Below are positions 8,835 through 19,814 of a stretch of 64,000 nt of DNA, piece by piece (position 1 is the first letter of the stretch; every line of letters begins with the position of its first letter). Under the pieces are notes generated by a model, which saw only the letters and a list, made by a program, of their open reading frames with translations, did not search any database and was not told the DNA's origin. This DNA comes from an uncultured Clostridium sp. Lineage in GTDB: Bacteria; Bacillota; Clostridia; Clostridiales; Clostridiaceae. The position numbers were made by a program, and so were the translations under genes. The stretch lies in the NCBI RefSeq assembly GCF_947039605.1, contig NZ_CAMQZG010000011.1:18518-82517 (forward strand), read 5' to 3'.

Positions 8835-11111
8835 TTATACTGATTTAGCTTTATCTGTCTTATCTCCAGCTACACTTTTAGGCGTTACAACTACACTTAA
8901 ATTTGATTTAGGTGCTTGGTCTGCCTTCTTTGGTGGTGTTTTTAAATTCGTAGTAGCTATCTGCTCCACTTTAGGAGCCTCTTGTGCTCTTGCTACTGGT
9001 CCATATATTGTCACATTTATATATTGTCCTTTTGGAACATTGCTTCCATCTCTCCAACTTTGTATATATACATTTCCTACTTCTGGAGCACTTGGTGCCG
9101 CACTTCCAGTTGCAACAGTTACTTTTAATCCTTGCCCTTCAAGATTTGCTTTAACGGCACTTCCTTGTTGACCTATAAGATTTCCAACCGCAACTGTAGT
9201 TGAATCTGGTTCTACCGGCTTCTCTGGTTCTACCGGCTTCTCTGGATCTACCGGCTTCTCTGGATCCGGTTTACTTGGATCTACTGGTTCTTCCTTTGTA
9301 TTTGCATAGTATGTGATTGTTACCCCAGTGCCTTCTTCAACTTTATAGCCTGTAGGATTCTGCTCATATACTACTCCATTTTTCTCAGTCTCTGGTGCTT
9401 CTAAGCCTTCTTTTACAGTTACTTTTAAGCCTGCGCCTTCAAGTGCCGCTGTAGCATCTTTAACTGATTTCCCTTCAACATTTGGAATCTGAACCATTTT
9501 AACTTCTGCACCTTTGCTTACAGTAATATTTACAGTGGTTCCTTCAGATATAGTTATACCATGTCCTGGATTTGTTCCTATTACTTGGCCTTTAGTTATA
9601 TCATCACTATAGTTTTCACTCACTGTTCCTATTTGTAAGCCTAAAGATTCAAGAGTTTCTTTTGCTGAGGCAAGAGTCATTCCTGCTACATTGGGAATTG
9701 ATATTTGCTTTGCACCTTGGCTAACAAATATTTTGACAACACTACCTTCTTTAACAGTTTGATTAGCTACTGGTTGTGTTTTGAAAACTGTTCCAGCTTC
9801 ATATTTTGAATTACTTTCCATTATTTCTTCATATGATAACCCAAGCTTTGTTAATTCTTGAACTGCCTGTGTTGCTGATATATTTTCTAAATTAGGTAGA
9901 GTAACATCTTTTACAACTTCTGCTGTTTGATTATTACTTTCACCTAAAAGTTTCGGTATTACTTTACTTCCTATAAAGAATCCTCCCCCCAAAACAACAA
10001 CTATAATGGCTACCCAAAGAACCATTTTTGAATTATTTTTTTTATTAGGTGTACTTGATGTTACATGTCTCTCATCATACTTTCTCTGTTTATAATCATA
10101 ATCTTCTTCCTCATCATCATAGTCATAATCCTCATCTTCATATATATCAGAATTATTCATTGAAATAGGGTCCATTGTTCCTGTTTCAAAGTCAGTATTC
10201 TTATTCATTAATGTAGTTTTTCCAAGATCAACTGATGGTAATATTCTTGTATACTCATCCTCACCTGTTAAACCTCCACTAATTTTTACATTACGATTAT
10301 TTTTAATTTTATCAAGATCAGCTGTAACCTCTTTAGATGTTTGATATCTATTCGCTGGATCTTTTTCTAAACACTTAAGTATTAAATTATTAAGCCCCTC
10401 TGGAATTTCTGGATTTATTTCCTTTGGTGATATAACTTTTTCTTGTATGTGTTTTAATGCTACAGTAACTGGTGTATCCCCATCAAATGGTACCTTTCCA
10501 GTAAGCATTTCATACATAACAACCCCAAGAGAATATATATCTGTTTTATAATCCATATATCCACCTTTTGCTTGTTCTGGTGAAAAATAATGTGCTGATC
10601 CTATGATTGTATTTGTATGTGCCATTGTTGATGAATCCATTGACTTGGCAATTCCAAAGTCAGCTACTTTAACAGTTCCATCTGCTGTTACTAATATATT
10701 ATGAGGTTTTATATCCCTATGAACTATATTGTTTTTATGAGCACATTCCAGTGCTGTACTTACCTTTATAGCTACTCTTATTGCAACATCTACTGGAAGT
10801 CTATCTTTTTCAACAATAATATCTTTTAAAGTCTTTCCCTCAACATACTCCATTACAATATAATTTATCCCATCCTGTCTACCAACATCTAGTACACTAA
10901 CTATGTTAGGGTTAGAAAGATTAGCTGCTGCCATTGCTTCAGCCTTAAACTTTTTTATAATAGCATCATTTTCTTTAAAGTTTTCTTTCAGTATTTTAAG
11001 TGCCACAGGTCTATTAAGTTTTTGGTCCATTGCCTTATAGACAACAGCCATACCACCTTCACCTACTTTTCCAAGTAGTTTGTATCTTTCTCCTAATATT
11101 CTCTCTTCCAT
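8835..11111 (-). CDS. prkC: Serine/threonine protein kinase with C-terminal PASTA repeats
   Basis: Kinase motifs HRDIKPHNIL and DFGIAKS, one TM helix, multiple PASTA domains. Likely start is ATG at 11111 (MEERILGERYKLL), behind an RBS inside the prpC end. Confidence 0.95.
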   Translation of the reverse strand: MEERILGERYKLLGKVGEGGMAVVYKAMDQKLNRPVALKILKENFKENDAIIKKFKAEAMAAANLSNPNIVSVLDVGRQDGINYIVMEYVEGKTLKDIIVEKDRLPVDVAIRVAIKVSTALECAHKNNIVHRDIKPHNILVTADGTVKVADFGIAKSMDSSTMAHTNTIIGSAHYFSPEQAKGGYMDYKTDIYSLGVVMYEMLTGKVPFDGDTPVTVALKHIQEKVISPKEINPEIPEGLNNLILKCLEKDPANRYQTSKEVTADLDKIKNNRNVKISGGLTGEDEYTRILPSVDLGKTTLMNKNTDFETGTMDPISMNNSDIYEDEDYDYDDEEEDYDYKQRKYDERHVTSSTPNKKNNSKMVLWVAIIVVVLGGGFFIGSKVIPKLLGESNNQTAEVVKDVTLPNLENISATQAVQELTKLGLSYEEIMESNSKYEAGTVFKTQPVANQTVKEGSVVKIFVSQGAKQISIPNVAGMTLASAKETLESLGLQIGTVSENYSDDITKGQVIGTNPGHGITISEGTTVNITVSKGAEVKMVQIPNVEGKSVKDATAALEGAGLKVTVKEGLEAPETEKNGVVYEQNPTGYKVEEGTGVTITYYANTKEEPVDPSKPDPEKPVDPEKPVEPEKPVEPDSTTVAVGNLIGQQGSAVKANLEGQGLKVTVATGSAAPSAPEVGNVYIQSWRDGSNVPKGQYINVTIYGPVARAQEAPKVEQIATTNLKTPPKKADQAPKSNLSVVVTPKSVAGDKTDKAKSV
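9209..9266 (-). repeat. Short tandem repeat (about 18 nt unit) encoding DPEKPV/EPEKPV linker in PrkC
   Basis: ggttctaccggcttctct / ggatctaccggcttctct repeated about three times. Confidence 0.85.
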
Positions 11112-11112
11112 A

Positions 11113-11832
11113 CTACTTCTCTCCTCCAAAAACAAGAACTGTTATATTATCTTTCCCCCCAGCATCTTTAGCCATATCAACAAGCCTTTTGCTAGATTCT
11201 TTTAAATCATTAGACCATCTAATTTCATTAAAAATTTCCTCTTCACTAACTTCATTGCTTAATCCATCTGTACATAGTACAAAATAATCATAAATATTTC
11301 TTGGGACTGTAAACTGATCTACTTCAACTCTTATGTTTGTCCCCACCGCTCTTGTTATTATATTTTTTCTTGGATGATTTCTTGCTTCCTCAACACTTAT
11401 ACTTCCAGTATCTAACAACTCTTGTACAAGGGAGTGATCTTTAGTTATTTTGTCTATAGCATCTCTCTCTATTCCGTAGCAAACACTATCCCCTACATTC
11501 ACAACTCTTATAACCTTCTCTGTTGCAAATGCTGCTGCTATAGTTGTTCCCATTCCAGATAGATTATTAGCTTCTAATGAGTGTTTATATATTTTGTAGT
11601 TTACTTCTGCCACTGCTTCTATAAGAATTTCATTATCATTAATTTTTTTATAATTATCCTTAATAAAGCTTATCATACCATCTACTGCCATTTTACTTGC
11701 TACTTCACCCGCATTATGTCCACCCATTCCATCAGCGACCACATATAACTTGTAACCTTCTCCGAGATAATAATTTGCATAATCTTCATTGATTTCTCTA
11801 ACGTTTCCTATATCAGTTACAAATCCTACCAT
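11113..11832 (-). CDS. prpC: PP2C-family Ser/Thr phosphatase (PrpC/Stp1)
   Basis: VADGMGGHNAGEVAS, GMGTT, NVGDS, CTDGLSNEV motifs; adjacent to prkC. Confidence 0.96.
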   Translation of the reverse strand: MVGFVTDIGNVREINEDYANYYLGEGYKLYVVADGMGGHNAGEVASKMAVDGMISFIKDNYKKINDNEILIEAVAEVNYKIYKHSLEANNLSGMGTTIAAAFATEKVIRVVNVGDSVCYGIERDAIDKITKDHSLVQELLDTGSISVEEARNHPRKNIITRAVGTNIRVEVDQFTVPRNIYDYFVLCTDGLSNEVSEEEIFNEIRWSNDLKESSKRLVDMAKDAGGKDNITVLVFGGEK

Positions 11833-11851
11833 AAATAAACCATTCTCCTTT

Positions 11852-12889
11852 TTAGGCCTCTTTATTTTTCTCTAAATGACTTCTTCTTAATTGGCCACAT
11901 GCAGCATCTATATCTGCACCTTTTTCTTGTCTTACAGTTGCTTCAACACCATATGAATTTAAGACTTCTCTAAATAATTCAATATCCTCTTTAGAAGGTT
12001 TCTTAAAATCATTTTCTTTTATTTCATTAACTGGTATAAGATTAACATGACAAAGCATTCCACTTAGAAGATTCCCTAATGCATTCGCTGTATCTATATT
12101 ATCATTTATACCTTTTAAAAGAGCGTATTCAAATGTAACTCTTCTATTCGTTTTGTCTATATAATAGTTACATGCATCCATTATTTCTTTTATTGAATAT
12201 TTCTTTGCAATTGGCATTATCTGTTTTCTACTTTCATCCGTCACTGAATGTAATGAAATAGCTAATGTCACTTGCATTTCTTTATCTGCCATATCATATA
12301 TCTTAGGAACTATTCCACAAGTTGATAATGTTATATGTCTTTGGCCTATATTTAATCCATAATCTGCATTTACAAGTTCTAAGAATTTCATAACTTCATC
12401 ATAGTTATCAAGCGGCTCTCCACTTCCCATTAATACTATATTAGATATTCTTTCTCCTAAAAGCTTTGTTGCAACTATTACTTCTGCTAATATTTCACCT
12501 GATGTAAGATTTCTAATTCTACCATTAAGTCCAGATGCACAGAATGTACATCCCATTCTACATCCAACTTGTGTTGTAACACAAATTGTATTACCATGTT
12601 TATGCTTCATCACAACACACTCTATTATATTACCATCTTTTAGTGTTAATAGAAACTTTCTTGTTCCATCTATCATTGATTTGAAGTTACCAATAATAGT
12701 AGGATACTCAAGGTAGAAGCTTTCTTTAAGCTTCTCCTTTGTACTCTCTGGCAAGTTTTTCATATCATCAAAACTTTCCTTTTCTTTATATATCCAATCA
12801 AAGACCTGCTTTGCTCTAAATTTGCTTTCTTTATTCTCAACCATCCAAGCTTGAAGTTCTTTGAGATTCATACATAATATATCTTTCAT
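11852..12889 (-). CDS. rlmN: 23S rRNA (adenine(2503)-C(2))-methyltransferase RlmN
   Basis: [14 protein letters not shown] radical SAM motif, CGQLRRSH C-terminus. Confidence 0.97.
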   Translation of the reverse strand: MKDILCMNLKELQAWMVENKESKFRAKQVFDWIYKEKESFDDMKNLPESTKEKLKESFYLEYPTIIGNFKSMIDGTRKFLLTLKDGNIIECVVMKHKHGNTICVTTQVGCRMGCTFCASGLNGRIRNLTSGEILAEVIVATKLLGERISNIVLMGSGEPLDNYDEVMKFLELVNADYGLNIGQRHITLSTCGIVPKIYDMADKEMQVTLAISLHSVTDESRKQIMPIAKKYSIKEIMDACNYYIDKTNRRVTFEYALLKGINDNIDTANALGNLLSGMLCHVNLIPVNEIKENDFKKPSKEDIELFREVLNSYGVEATVRQEKGADIDAACGQLRRSHLEKNKEA

Positions 12890-12904
12890 TTTATCTGCCC
12901 TCCA

Positions 12905-14224
12905 TTAGTTTTTCTTTAGTTTTACCATGAAGAAACCATCCATATATTCATTTGGTAATATAGTTATACTTCCATCACCACTATATATGATATTATCGTT
13001 TTGTCCTATAAATGCCTTTTCTACGCTAGCATCTTGATTTCTACCTAAGAATCTTTCTATTATATCTTCATTTTCTCTTTTGTTAAGAGTACATGTTGAA
13101 TAAACAAGCTCTCCACCTTTTTTAAGGTATATCCAAGCATTATTTAATATTTGTGTTTGTATCTTAGCTATATTTTGAAGCTCTCTTCCATTTTTAGTCC
13201 ATTTTATTTCTGGTTTCTTTCTTATTATTCCAAGTCCTGAACATGGAACATCTAGAAGTATTTTATCTGCAAATTCAACATATTTTCCTTCTAATTTAGC
13301 TGCATCCATAATTCCTGTTTCTATATTTGTAATTCCAAGTCTTTTTTCATTTTCTCTTATAAGGTTTAATTTATGCTCATATATATCAAATGCATAAACT
13401 TTTCCTGTATTCATAAGTAATTCACTAAGGTGAGTTGCTTTACCTCCTGGTGCACTACAAAGGTCCATTACTATATCCCCTTCTTTAGGGTTTAAAACTG
13501 GAGCTACAAGCATTGCACTCTCATCCTGAACACTGATTAAACCTTGCTCATGAATTTCATTTTTTTCAAGTGAGCTTCCTTTTTTAATTATAATTGCTTC
13601 AGGACACATAAATCCTTCTTCAACATCATAACCATCATTTTCTAGTCTTTCTAATATATCATCATAGTCTGCTTTAAGACTATTAACTCTAACTGTCACT
13701 GCTGCTCTTGTGTTAAGACCTGCTAATATCTTTTTAGTTATTTCTTCACCATACTGAGATATTAATAAATCTATCATCCATTTTTCAAATGAATATTCAT
13801 AAGCAAGTTTTTCACTACCTGATAATCTACCCTCAAACTTTTTATCCATATTTCTTAGGTAATTTCTTAATACTCCATTTACAAATGGACTTAAACTCTT
13901 TGCTCTAGTTTTTGATAAATTTACAGCTTCATTTACTACTGCATAGTCTGGAACTCTATCTAAGTATCTCATTTGATATATTGCACTTCTTAATATGTTC
14001 AATACATTTTTATCTATATCATCTATTTTTTTAACAAAATTTTCTAATATAATATCTATTGTTTTTTTATACTTTATAGTACCGTATACAACTTCTGTTA
14101 TAAGACCTTTATCTTTTGAGTCTGAGTCTAAGTTATTTAATCTTTTGTTTAATTCAATATTTGAATAAGCTCCTCTATAAAAAACTTCATCTAATATTTC
14201 TACTATTATTTTTCTAACATTCAT
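12905..14224 (-). CDS. rsmB: 16S rRNA (cytosine(967)-C(5))-methyltransferase
   Basis: NusB-like N-terminus, DLCSAPGGKATHL, DVPCSGLG; start set at MNVRKIIVE. Confidence 0.95.
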   Translation of the reverse strand: MNVRKIIVEILDEVFYRGAYSNIELNKRLNNLDSDSKDKGLITEVVYGTIKYKKTIDIILENFVKKIDDIDKNVLNILRSAIYQMRYLDRVPDYAVVNEAVNLSKTRAKSLSPFVNGVLRNYLRNMDKKFEGRLSGSEKLAYEYSFEKWMIDLLISQYGEEITKKILAGLNTRAAVTVRVNSLKADYDDILERLENDGYDVEEGFMCPEAIIIKKGSSLEKNEIHEQGLISVQDESAMLVAPVLNPKEGDIVMDLCSAPGGKATHLSELLMNTGKVYAFDIYEHKLNLIRENEKRLGITNIETGIMDAAKLEGKYVEFADKILLDVPCSGLGIIRKKPEIKWTKNGRELQNIAKIQTQILNNAWIYLKKGGELVYSTCTLNKRENEDIIERFLGRNQDASVEKAFIGQNDNIIYSGDGSITILPNEYMDGFFMVKLKKN

Positions 14225-14259
14225 ATATTTACCTCTATTCATTTATTCTATTATTTTAT

Positions 14260-14949
14260 TTAATCTGAATTTCTATTGCTTATAGCAATTAATCTTATTA
14301 ATTGTGAAATAGCCATAAGTGTTGCTGCTACATATGTAAGTGCTGCTGCTGATAACACACTTTTAGCTCCTGCAACTTCATCTGTTGCTAATATTCCCAT
14401 ACTCTCTAAATCTTTTATTGCTCTATTAGATGCATTAAATTCAACTGGTAATGTTACTATTTGAAATAATACCACAATAGAAAATAAAATTATACCAATT
14501 GTCACAAGACTCGGCATGCTAAAGAAAATTCCTATAAAGAAAAGTATCCATGATGCACTATTTGAAATATTCACTACTGGAAATAATGAATGTCTAAATT
14601 TAAGTGCTGCGTAACTTTCAAAATCTTGCTGAACATGCCCAACTTCATGAGCTGCAACTCCAAGCGCTGAAAGTGAGTTTCCATAATAAACTTCTTTTGA
14701 TAACCTTACAACTTTTTTCACAGGATCATAATGGTCACTAAGTTTCCCATTTACAACTTCTATTTGCACATCATAAATACCTTTTTTCTTTAAAATCATA
14801 CTGGCAACTTGTGCTCCTGTATATCCTATTCTATTTGGTACTTTGCTATATTTATTAAAAGTTCCATTTACTTTCATTTGTGCCCACATTGATAAAATTA
14901 TCGCTGGAATCAATATAAGATATGTAGGGTCAAAAAACGGGTATAGCAT
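14260..14949 (-). CDS. Zinc metallopeptidase, YugP family
   Basis: HEVGHVQQ zinc motif, several TM segments. Confidence 0.92.
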   Translation of the reverse strand: MLYPFFDPTYLILIPAIILSMWAQMKVNGTFNKYSKVPNRIGYTGAQVASMILKKKGIYDVQIEVVNGKLSDHYDPVKKVVRLSKEVYYGNSLSALGVAAHEVGHVQQDFESYAALKFRHSLFPVVNISNSASWILFFIGIFFSMPSLVTIGIILFSIVVLFQIVTLPVEFNASNRAIKDLESMGILATDEVAGAKSVLSAAALTYVAATLMAISQLIRLIAISNRNSD

Positions 14950-14972
14950 ATTATCACCTCATAATTTTTTTA

Positions 14973-15902
14973 TTAACTTAATTTAGTACCTACTTCAATA
15001 GTATTTCCATTTAAGAAATCTTGAACCATAAGTGGCTTAGCATTTGGCATTTGTAATTTTTTTATTACTAACAAACCATCTTTAGTTGCTACTTTAATTC
15101 CATTCTTAGTTGCTTCTACTATTGTACCTGGTTCTTTATCTGATTTTTCATCTTCAAAATCACTTGCATGTACTTTAATGATTTTATCACCTAAGTTCAT
15201 TGTAGCTATTGGCCACGGACTTAGTCCTCTAATGTGATTATGTATAACCTGTGCTGGTTTATCCCAATCAATCTTAGCCATTTCTTTATTAAGCATTGAT
15301 GCATAAGTACTTTCTTCATCATTTTGCTTTATTGGTGTTATTTCATTTTCAACCATTTTATTTATAGTTTCAACTAAAAGTTTTGCACCACTTTCTTTTA
15401 ATTCATCATATAACTCTCCTGCTGTCATAAATCTTGTTATTTCAACTTCGTTAGTTAAAAGCATATCTCCTGTATCAAGACCTACATCCATAAGCATAGT
15501 TGTGTTTCCTGCCATTTTCTCTCCATTTATTACACTCCATTGTATTGGTGCTGCACCTCTATACTTTGGAAGTAATGACCCATGAAGATTAATACAAGCA
15601 TACTTTGGTATATCTAAAACTTCTTTTGGAAGTATTTGACCAAATGCTACCACTATTATAAAGTCTGGTTTTAATGCTTTTAAGACTTCTACTGCTTCTG
15701 GTTCTTTTCTTAAACTGTTTGGCTGAAAAACTTCTATGTTATGCTCTAAAGCAAGTTCCTTTATAGGTGTCATAGATAATTTTTTACCTCTTCCTTTTGG
15801 TCTATCAGGTTGTGTATACACAGCCTTTACTCCAAACTCATCTATAAGTGCTTTTAATGATGGTACCGCAAAATCTGGTGTACCCATAAATACTATATTC
15901 AT
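14973..15902 (-). CDS. fmt: Methionyl-tRNA formyltransferase
   Basis: MNIVFMGTPDFAVPSL, INLHGSLLPKYRGAAPIQW. Confidence 0.98.
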   Translation of the reverse strand: MNIVFMGTPDFAVPSLKALIDEFGVKAVYTQPDRPKGRGKKLSMTPIKELALEHNIEVFQPNSLRKEPEAVEVLKALKPDFIIVVAFGQILPKEVLDIPKYACINLHGSLLPKYRGAAPIQWSVINGEKMAGNTTMLMDVGLDTGDMLLTNEVEITRFMTAGELYDELKESGAKLLVETINKMVENEITPIKQNDEESTYASMLNKEMAKIDWDKPAQVIHNHIRGLSPWPIATMNLGDKIIKVHASDFEDEKSDKEPGTIVEATKNGIKVATKDGLLVIKKLQMPNAKPLMVQDFLNGNTIEVGTKLS

Positions 15903-15914
15903 TAATTTATCCTC

Positions 15915-16358
15915 CTATTTTACATGGTCTGTAAATAATATCCCATTCAAATGGTCATTTTCATGTTGTATAGCCCTAGCAAGTAATTCACTTGCTTCTA
16001 ATACAAATTCCTTACCATTTTCATCAAGTGCTTTTACTATTATATCATTAAATCTTTCAACTTCGCCTTGTTCACCAGGTAAACTTAGACACCCTTCTGG
16101 ACCAAGTTGACACCCTTTATTTTCTATAATTTCTGGATTAACAAAAATTCTGTGCCCTGATCCATCTTGCGCATCTACAATAAATATTCTTTTAAGTATT
16201 CCTACTTGTGGTGCTGCAAGTCCAACTCCATTTGCTTCGCGCATTGTTTCTACCATATCCTGTATTAAAAGTGCTGTTCTTGGTGTTATTTCTTTAACAA
16301 CCTTACTTATTTTTCTTAAAATTGGATCTTCATCCACTCTTATTGTTCTTAATGCCAT
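15915..16358 (-). CDS. def: Peptide deformylase
   Basis: GVGLAAPQVG, EGCLSLPG, and QHENDHLNG (HExxH-type zinc site). Confidence 0.97.
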   Translation of the reverse strand: MALRTIRVDEDPILRKISKVVKEITPRTALLIQDMVETMREANGVGLAAPQVGILKRIFIVDAQDGSGHRIFVNPEIIENKGCQLGPEGCLSLPGEQGEVERFNDIIVKALDENGKEFVLEASELLARAIQHENDHLNGILFTDHVK

Positions 16359-16369
16359 ATTCTGACCTC

Positions 16370-18595
16370 CTACATTAAATTATTTGGATTTATATCCATT
16401 GTAACTCTAATTTTATTATATACACCTTGAGTTAACTTATAAACACCATTTTTTATAAGCATTGCATTATAATCATTTATATTACCTTTTATTAAAATTT
16501 GCCACCTATGAGTATCATTTATTTTTGCTACTATAGATTGTGTGGCTTCAAATACAGTTGTATCTGTTTCATCTTTTAATATATTATATACTTCAGCTCT
16601 TAATTTTTTTGAGAAAGTTATTAATTCGCTTTCAAATTTACTACCTAAATTTATAATCATAAGTTTAGAGAATGGAGGATAATCCATTGCTTTTCTAATC
16701 ATTATTTCTTCCTTGAAAAATGATTCATAATCAGCTATTTTTGCATATTTTAAAGAATAGTGGTCTGGTGTATAAGTTTGTATTATAACCTCCCCTTCTT
16801 TATCTGCTCTCCCTGCTCTTCCACTAACCTGCGTTAAAAGTTGAAAACTTCTTTCTCCCGCTCTATAATCGGGGAAATTAATTCCCATATCGGCTGCAAG
16901 CACTCCAACTAATGTTACATTTTCAAAATCCAGCCCTTTTGCTATCATTTGTGTCCCCACTAATATATCAGCTTCTTGATTTTTAAATTTATTATATAAA
17001 ATCTCATGAGAACCTTTTTTTCTTGTTGTATCATTATCCATTCTAATTACTCTAGCTTCCTTAAAATAATGCCTTACTGCCTGTTCAACCTTTTCTGTTC
17101 CTGTACCAAAATGTTTTAAATATGTACTTGAACATTTTGGACAAGTTTTACTTATTTTTTTAGTTCGTCCACAGTAATGACAAATCATAAATCCATTTTT
17201 ATGATACGTCATAGATATGTCACAACAATCACAAGTATATACAAATCCACAACTTCTACAAGACACAAAACTAGAATAACCTCTTCTATTTAAGAATAAA
17301 ATTATCTGTTCTTTTCTTTCAAGTTTTTCTTTTATCTTATGATAAAGTGCCCTACTAAACATTGTCTTATTTCCACTACGAAGTTCTTCTCTCATATCTG
17401 TAATTTCTACAGTTGGAAGAGGTTTTCCACCAATTCTTTCTCTAAGTTCTACAAGTTCATATTCTTTTTTTATAGTTTTATAATAACTATCAAGGCTTGG
17501 TGTTGCAGTACCAAGTACTACCATACATCCATTTAATCCCCTCATAAAATTACAAACTTCTACCGTTGAGTATCTTGGTGCTACTTCAGATTTATAAGAA
17601 TTTTCATGTTCTTCATCTACTATTATAAGCCCTAAATCCTTAAATGGTAAAAATAATGCTGACCTTGCACCTATGACAAGTTTTGCTTCTCCAGTTTTCA
17701 CTCTATACCACTGATCATATCTTTCTCCATCAGATAATCTACTATGGAATATAGCTACATCTGGTCCAAATCTCCCCTTAAATCGTTCTATCATCTGAGG
17801 AGTAAGTGCTATTTCTGGCACTAACATTACTGATGTTTTATCTTCAAACAACATTGCACTTACAAGATTCATATAGACTTCCGTCTTACCACTACCTGTA
17901 ACACCTTTTAGAAGACAAGTTTTATTGCTTCTTAGTATTTTATAGTATGCAGCTTCTTGAGCTTCTGTAAGTCTTTTTGCTGGATATTTTTCAAATTCTC
18001 TTCTATCGCTTCTATCTACTTTTTCAAATTCTATTGCAATAGCTTCTTTTTCAATTAATTTATTCAAACTACTCAGACTTATATTAAACTTATTAACTAA
18101 CTCTGTTTTACTATAAATCCCACTATTATCTTTTACAACATTTAGTGCATCTATCTGTTTTCTAACTTTTGATTTTTCTTTTTTCAACTCTACTTCATCA
18201 AAAATATATTTACTGAAAATTACGACTTTTTTAAATTTCTCTTTGTTCCCACTTAATATTTTAGGCGGAATCATTATTCTAAGTGCATCTATGTATTTAC
18301 ATAGATATTTTCTTCGTAAAAATTCTACTAAAAGCAAATGTTCTCTATCAAGCAGTGGTTCTTTATCACAGATTGATACAACATATTTGTACTTTATATT
18401 ATCATTTTTTTCTTCCTCATATATATTAAATACAAAACCTTCTATAGTTTTATTTCCAAATCCAAAAGGTATTCTAACCCTATGGCCTTGCTTTAAACTG
18501 TCTCTAAGCTCGTCTTTGACCTTATAACTAAAAGGTTTATCTATAGTTACAGCATCACTATTCACAATTATATCTGCATACAAATCCATATTCAT
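16370..18595 (-). CDS. priA: Primosomal protein N' (PriA helicase)
   Basis: GVTGSGKTEVY, VDEEHENSYK, zinc-binding cysteines CRSCGFVYTCDCC. Confidence 0.97.
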   Translation of the reverse strand: MNMDLYADIIVNSDAVTIDKPFSYKVKDELRDSLKQGHRVRIPFGFGNKTIEGFVFNIYEEEKNDNIKYKYVVSICDKEPLLDREHLLLVEFLRRKYLCKYIDALRIMIPPKILSGNKEKFKKVVIFSKYIFDEVELKKEKSKVRKQIDALNVVKDNSGIYSKTELVNKFNISLSSLNKLIEKEAIAIEFEKVDRSDRREFEKYPAKRLTEAQEAAYYKILRSNKTCLLKGVTGSGKTEVYMNLVSAMLFEDKTSVMLVPEIALTPQMIERFKGRFGPDVAIFHSRLSDGERYDQWYRVKTGEAKLVIGARSALFLPFKDLGLIIVDEEHENSYKSEVAPRYSTVEVCNFMRGLNGCMVVLGTATPSLDSYYKTIKKEYELVELRERIGGKPLPTVEITDMREELRSGNKTMFSRALYHKIKEKLERKEQIILFLNRRGYSSFVSCRSCGFVYTCDCCDISMTYHKNGFMICHYCGRTKKISKTCPKCSSTYLKHFGTGTEKVEQAVRHYFKEARVIRMDNDTTRKKGSHEILYNKFKNQEADILVGTQMIAKGLDFENVTLVGVLAADMGINFPDYRAGERSFQLLTQVSGRAGRADKEGEVIIQTYTPDHYSLKYAKIADYESFFKEEIMIRKAMDYPPFSKLMIINLGSKFESELITFSKKLRAEVYNILKDETDTTVFEATQSIVAKINDTHRWQILIKGNINDYNAMLIKNGVYKLTQGVYNKIRVTMDINPNNLM

Positions 18596-18620
18596 TCACC
18601 TTTTAAACTATTATATAGAA

Positions 18621-18644
18621 AAAGGCGCAAATTAGCGCCCTTTT
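18621..18644 (-). terminator. Probable terminator overlapping the coaBC stop
   Basis: GGCGC/GCGCC stem followed by U-run on the - strand. Confidence 0.6.
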
Positions 18645-19813
18645 ATTATATCAAAAATATTTTTAGCTACTTCTCGTTTGCTCATTTGTGATAAATCTAT
18701 CATATTATCTTTTGATAAAATAGTAACTTTATTTTCATCTGAACCAAAACCAGTTACACTAGACATTATGTCATTTGCAACTATGTAGTCTAAATTTTTA
18801 ATGTTTAGTTTTCTTGTAGCATTTTCAATTAAATCATTGCTTTCTGCTGCAAATCCAACTAAAATCTGTTTAGTTTTCATATCTCCAAGAGTTTTTAAAA
18901 TATCTCTATCACGTTCAAGTAATATTAACAATTCACCCTCTTGTTTTTTGATTTTTACATTACTATAATCTTTAGGTTTATAATCTGCTACTGCTGCTGC
19001 TTTTATAACAATATCTGCTTCTTCAAATCTTTCAATGATAGCATTATACATCTGCTCATTTGTATCAATTTTTATAAACTCAACATCTACAGGTCTTGTG
19101 ATTGCATCGGCACCAGATATTAGAGTTACATTTGCACCTCTATCTCTAGCTTCTTTTGCTATCTCATATCCCATTTTTCCTGTTGATTTATTTGTTATAA
19201 ATCTCACGGGATCAATTTCAGCCCTAGTTGGTCCTGCTGTTACAATAACATTTTTCCCAACTAAATCTTTTATTTCATATAGTTTAGATAATACTGCTTC
19301 TACTATTTCTTCTGTATCTGCAAGTTTACCCTTACCTATATCACCACAAGCAAGTCTACCACTTGCAGGTGCTATAAATTCATACCCATAGTCTTTAAGC
19401 TTCTCTATATTATTTTGCACTATTCTATTCTCATACATATTTGTATTCATAGCTGGTGCAAAAACAACTTTTGACTTTGTAGCCATTATTGTTGTTGATA
19501 ACATATCATCAGCAATACCATTTGCAACCTTTCCAATTATATTTGCAGTTGCAGGAGCTATCAACATAAGATCTGCCCTTTGAGCAGTTGATATATGCTG
19601 TATTTCCCAGGCTTTAGGTTCTGAAAACATATCTGTTATTACCATATTTTGACTCATTGCTTGAAACGATAATGGTGTAACAAATTCTGTTGCAGATTTA
19701 GTCATTATAACCCTTACGTCAATATCTGCTTTTCTTAGTTTACTTATAATATCTAATGCTTTATAAACTGCTATTCCACCAGTAACGCCAACTACAACAC
19801 ATTTTTTACTCAT
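18632..19813 (-). CDS. coaBC: Bifunctional phosphopantothenoylcysteine decarboxylase/phosphopantothenate-cysteine ligase
   Basis: VGVTGGIAVYKA, PAMNTNMYEN, VTAGPTRAEIDPVRFITN; start set at MSKKCVVVG. Confidence 0.96.
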   Translation of the reverse strand: MSKKCVVVGVTGGIAVYKALDIISKLRKADIDVRVIMTKSATEFVTPLSFQAMSQNMVITDMFSEPKAWEIQHISTAQRADLMLIAPATANIIGKVANGIADDMLSTTIMATKSKVVFAPAMNTNMYENRIVQNNIEKLKDYGYEFIAPASGRLACGDIGKGKLADTEEIVEAVLSKLYEIKDLVGKNVIVTAGPTRAEIDPVRFITNKSTGKMGYEIAKEARDRGANVTLISGADAITRPVDVEFIKIDTNEQMYNAIIERFEEADIVIKAAAVADYKPKDYSNVKIKKQEGELLILLERDRDILKTLGDMKTKQILVGFAAESNDLIENATRKLNIKNLDYIVANDIMSSVTGFGSDENKVTILSKDNMIDLSQMSKREVAKNIFDIIKGR

Positions 19814-19814
19814 C

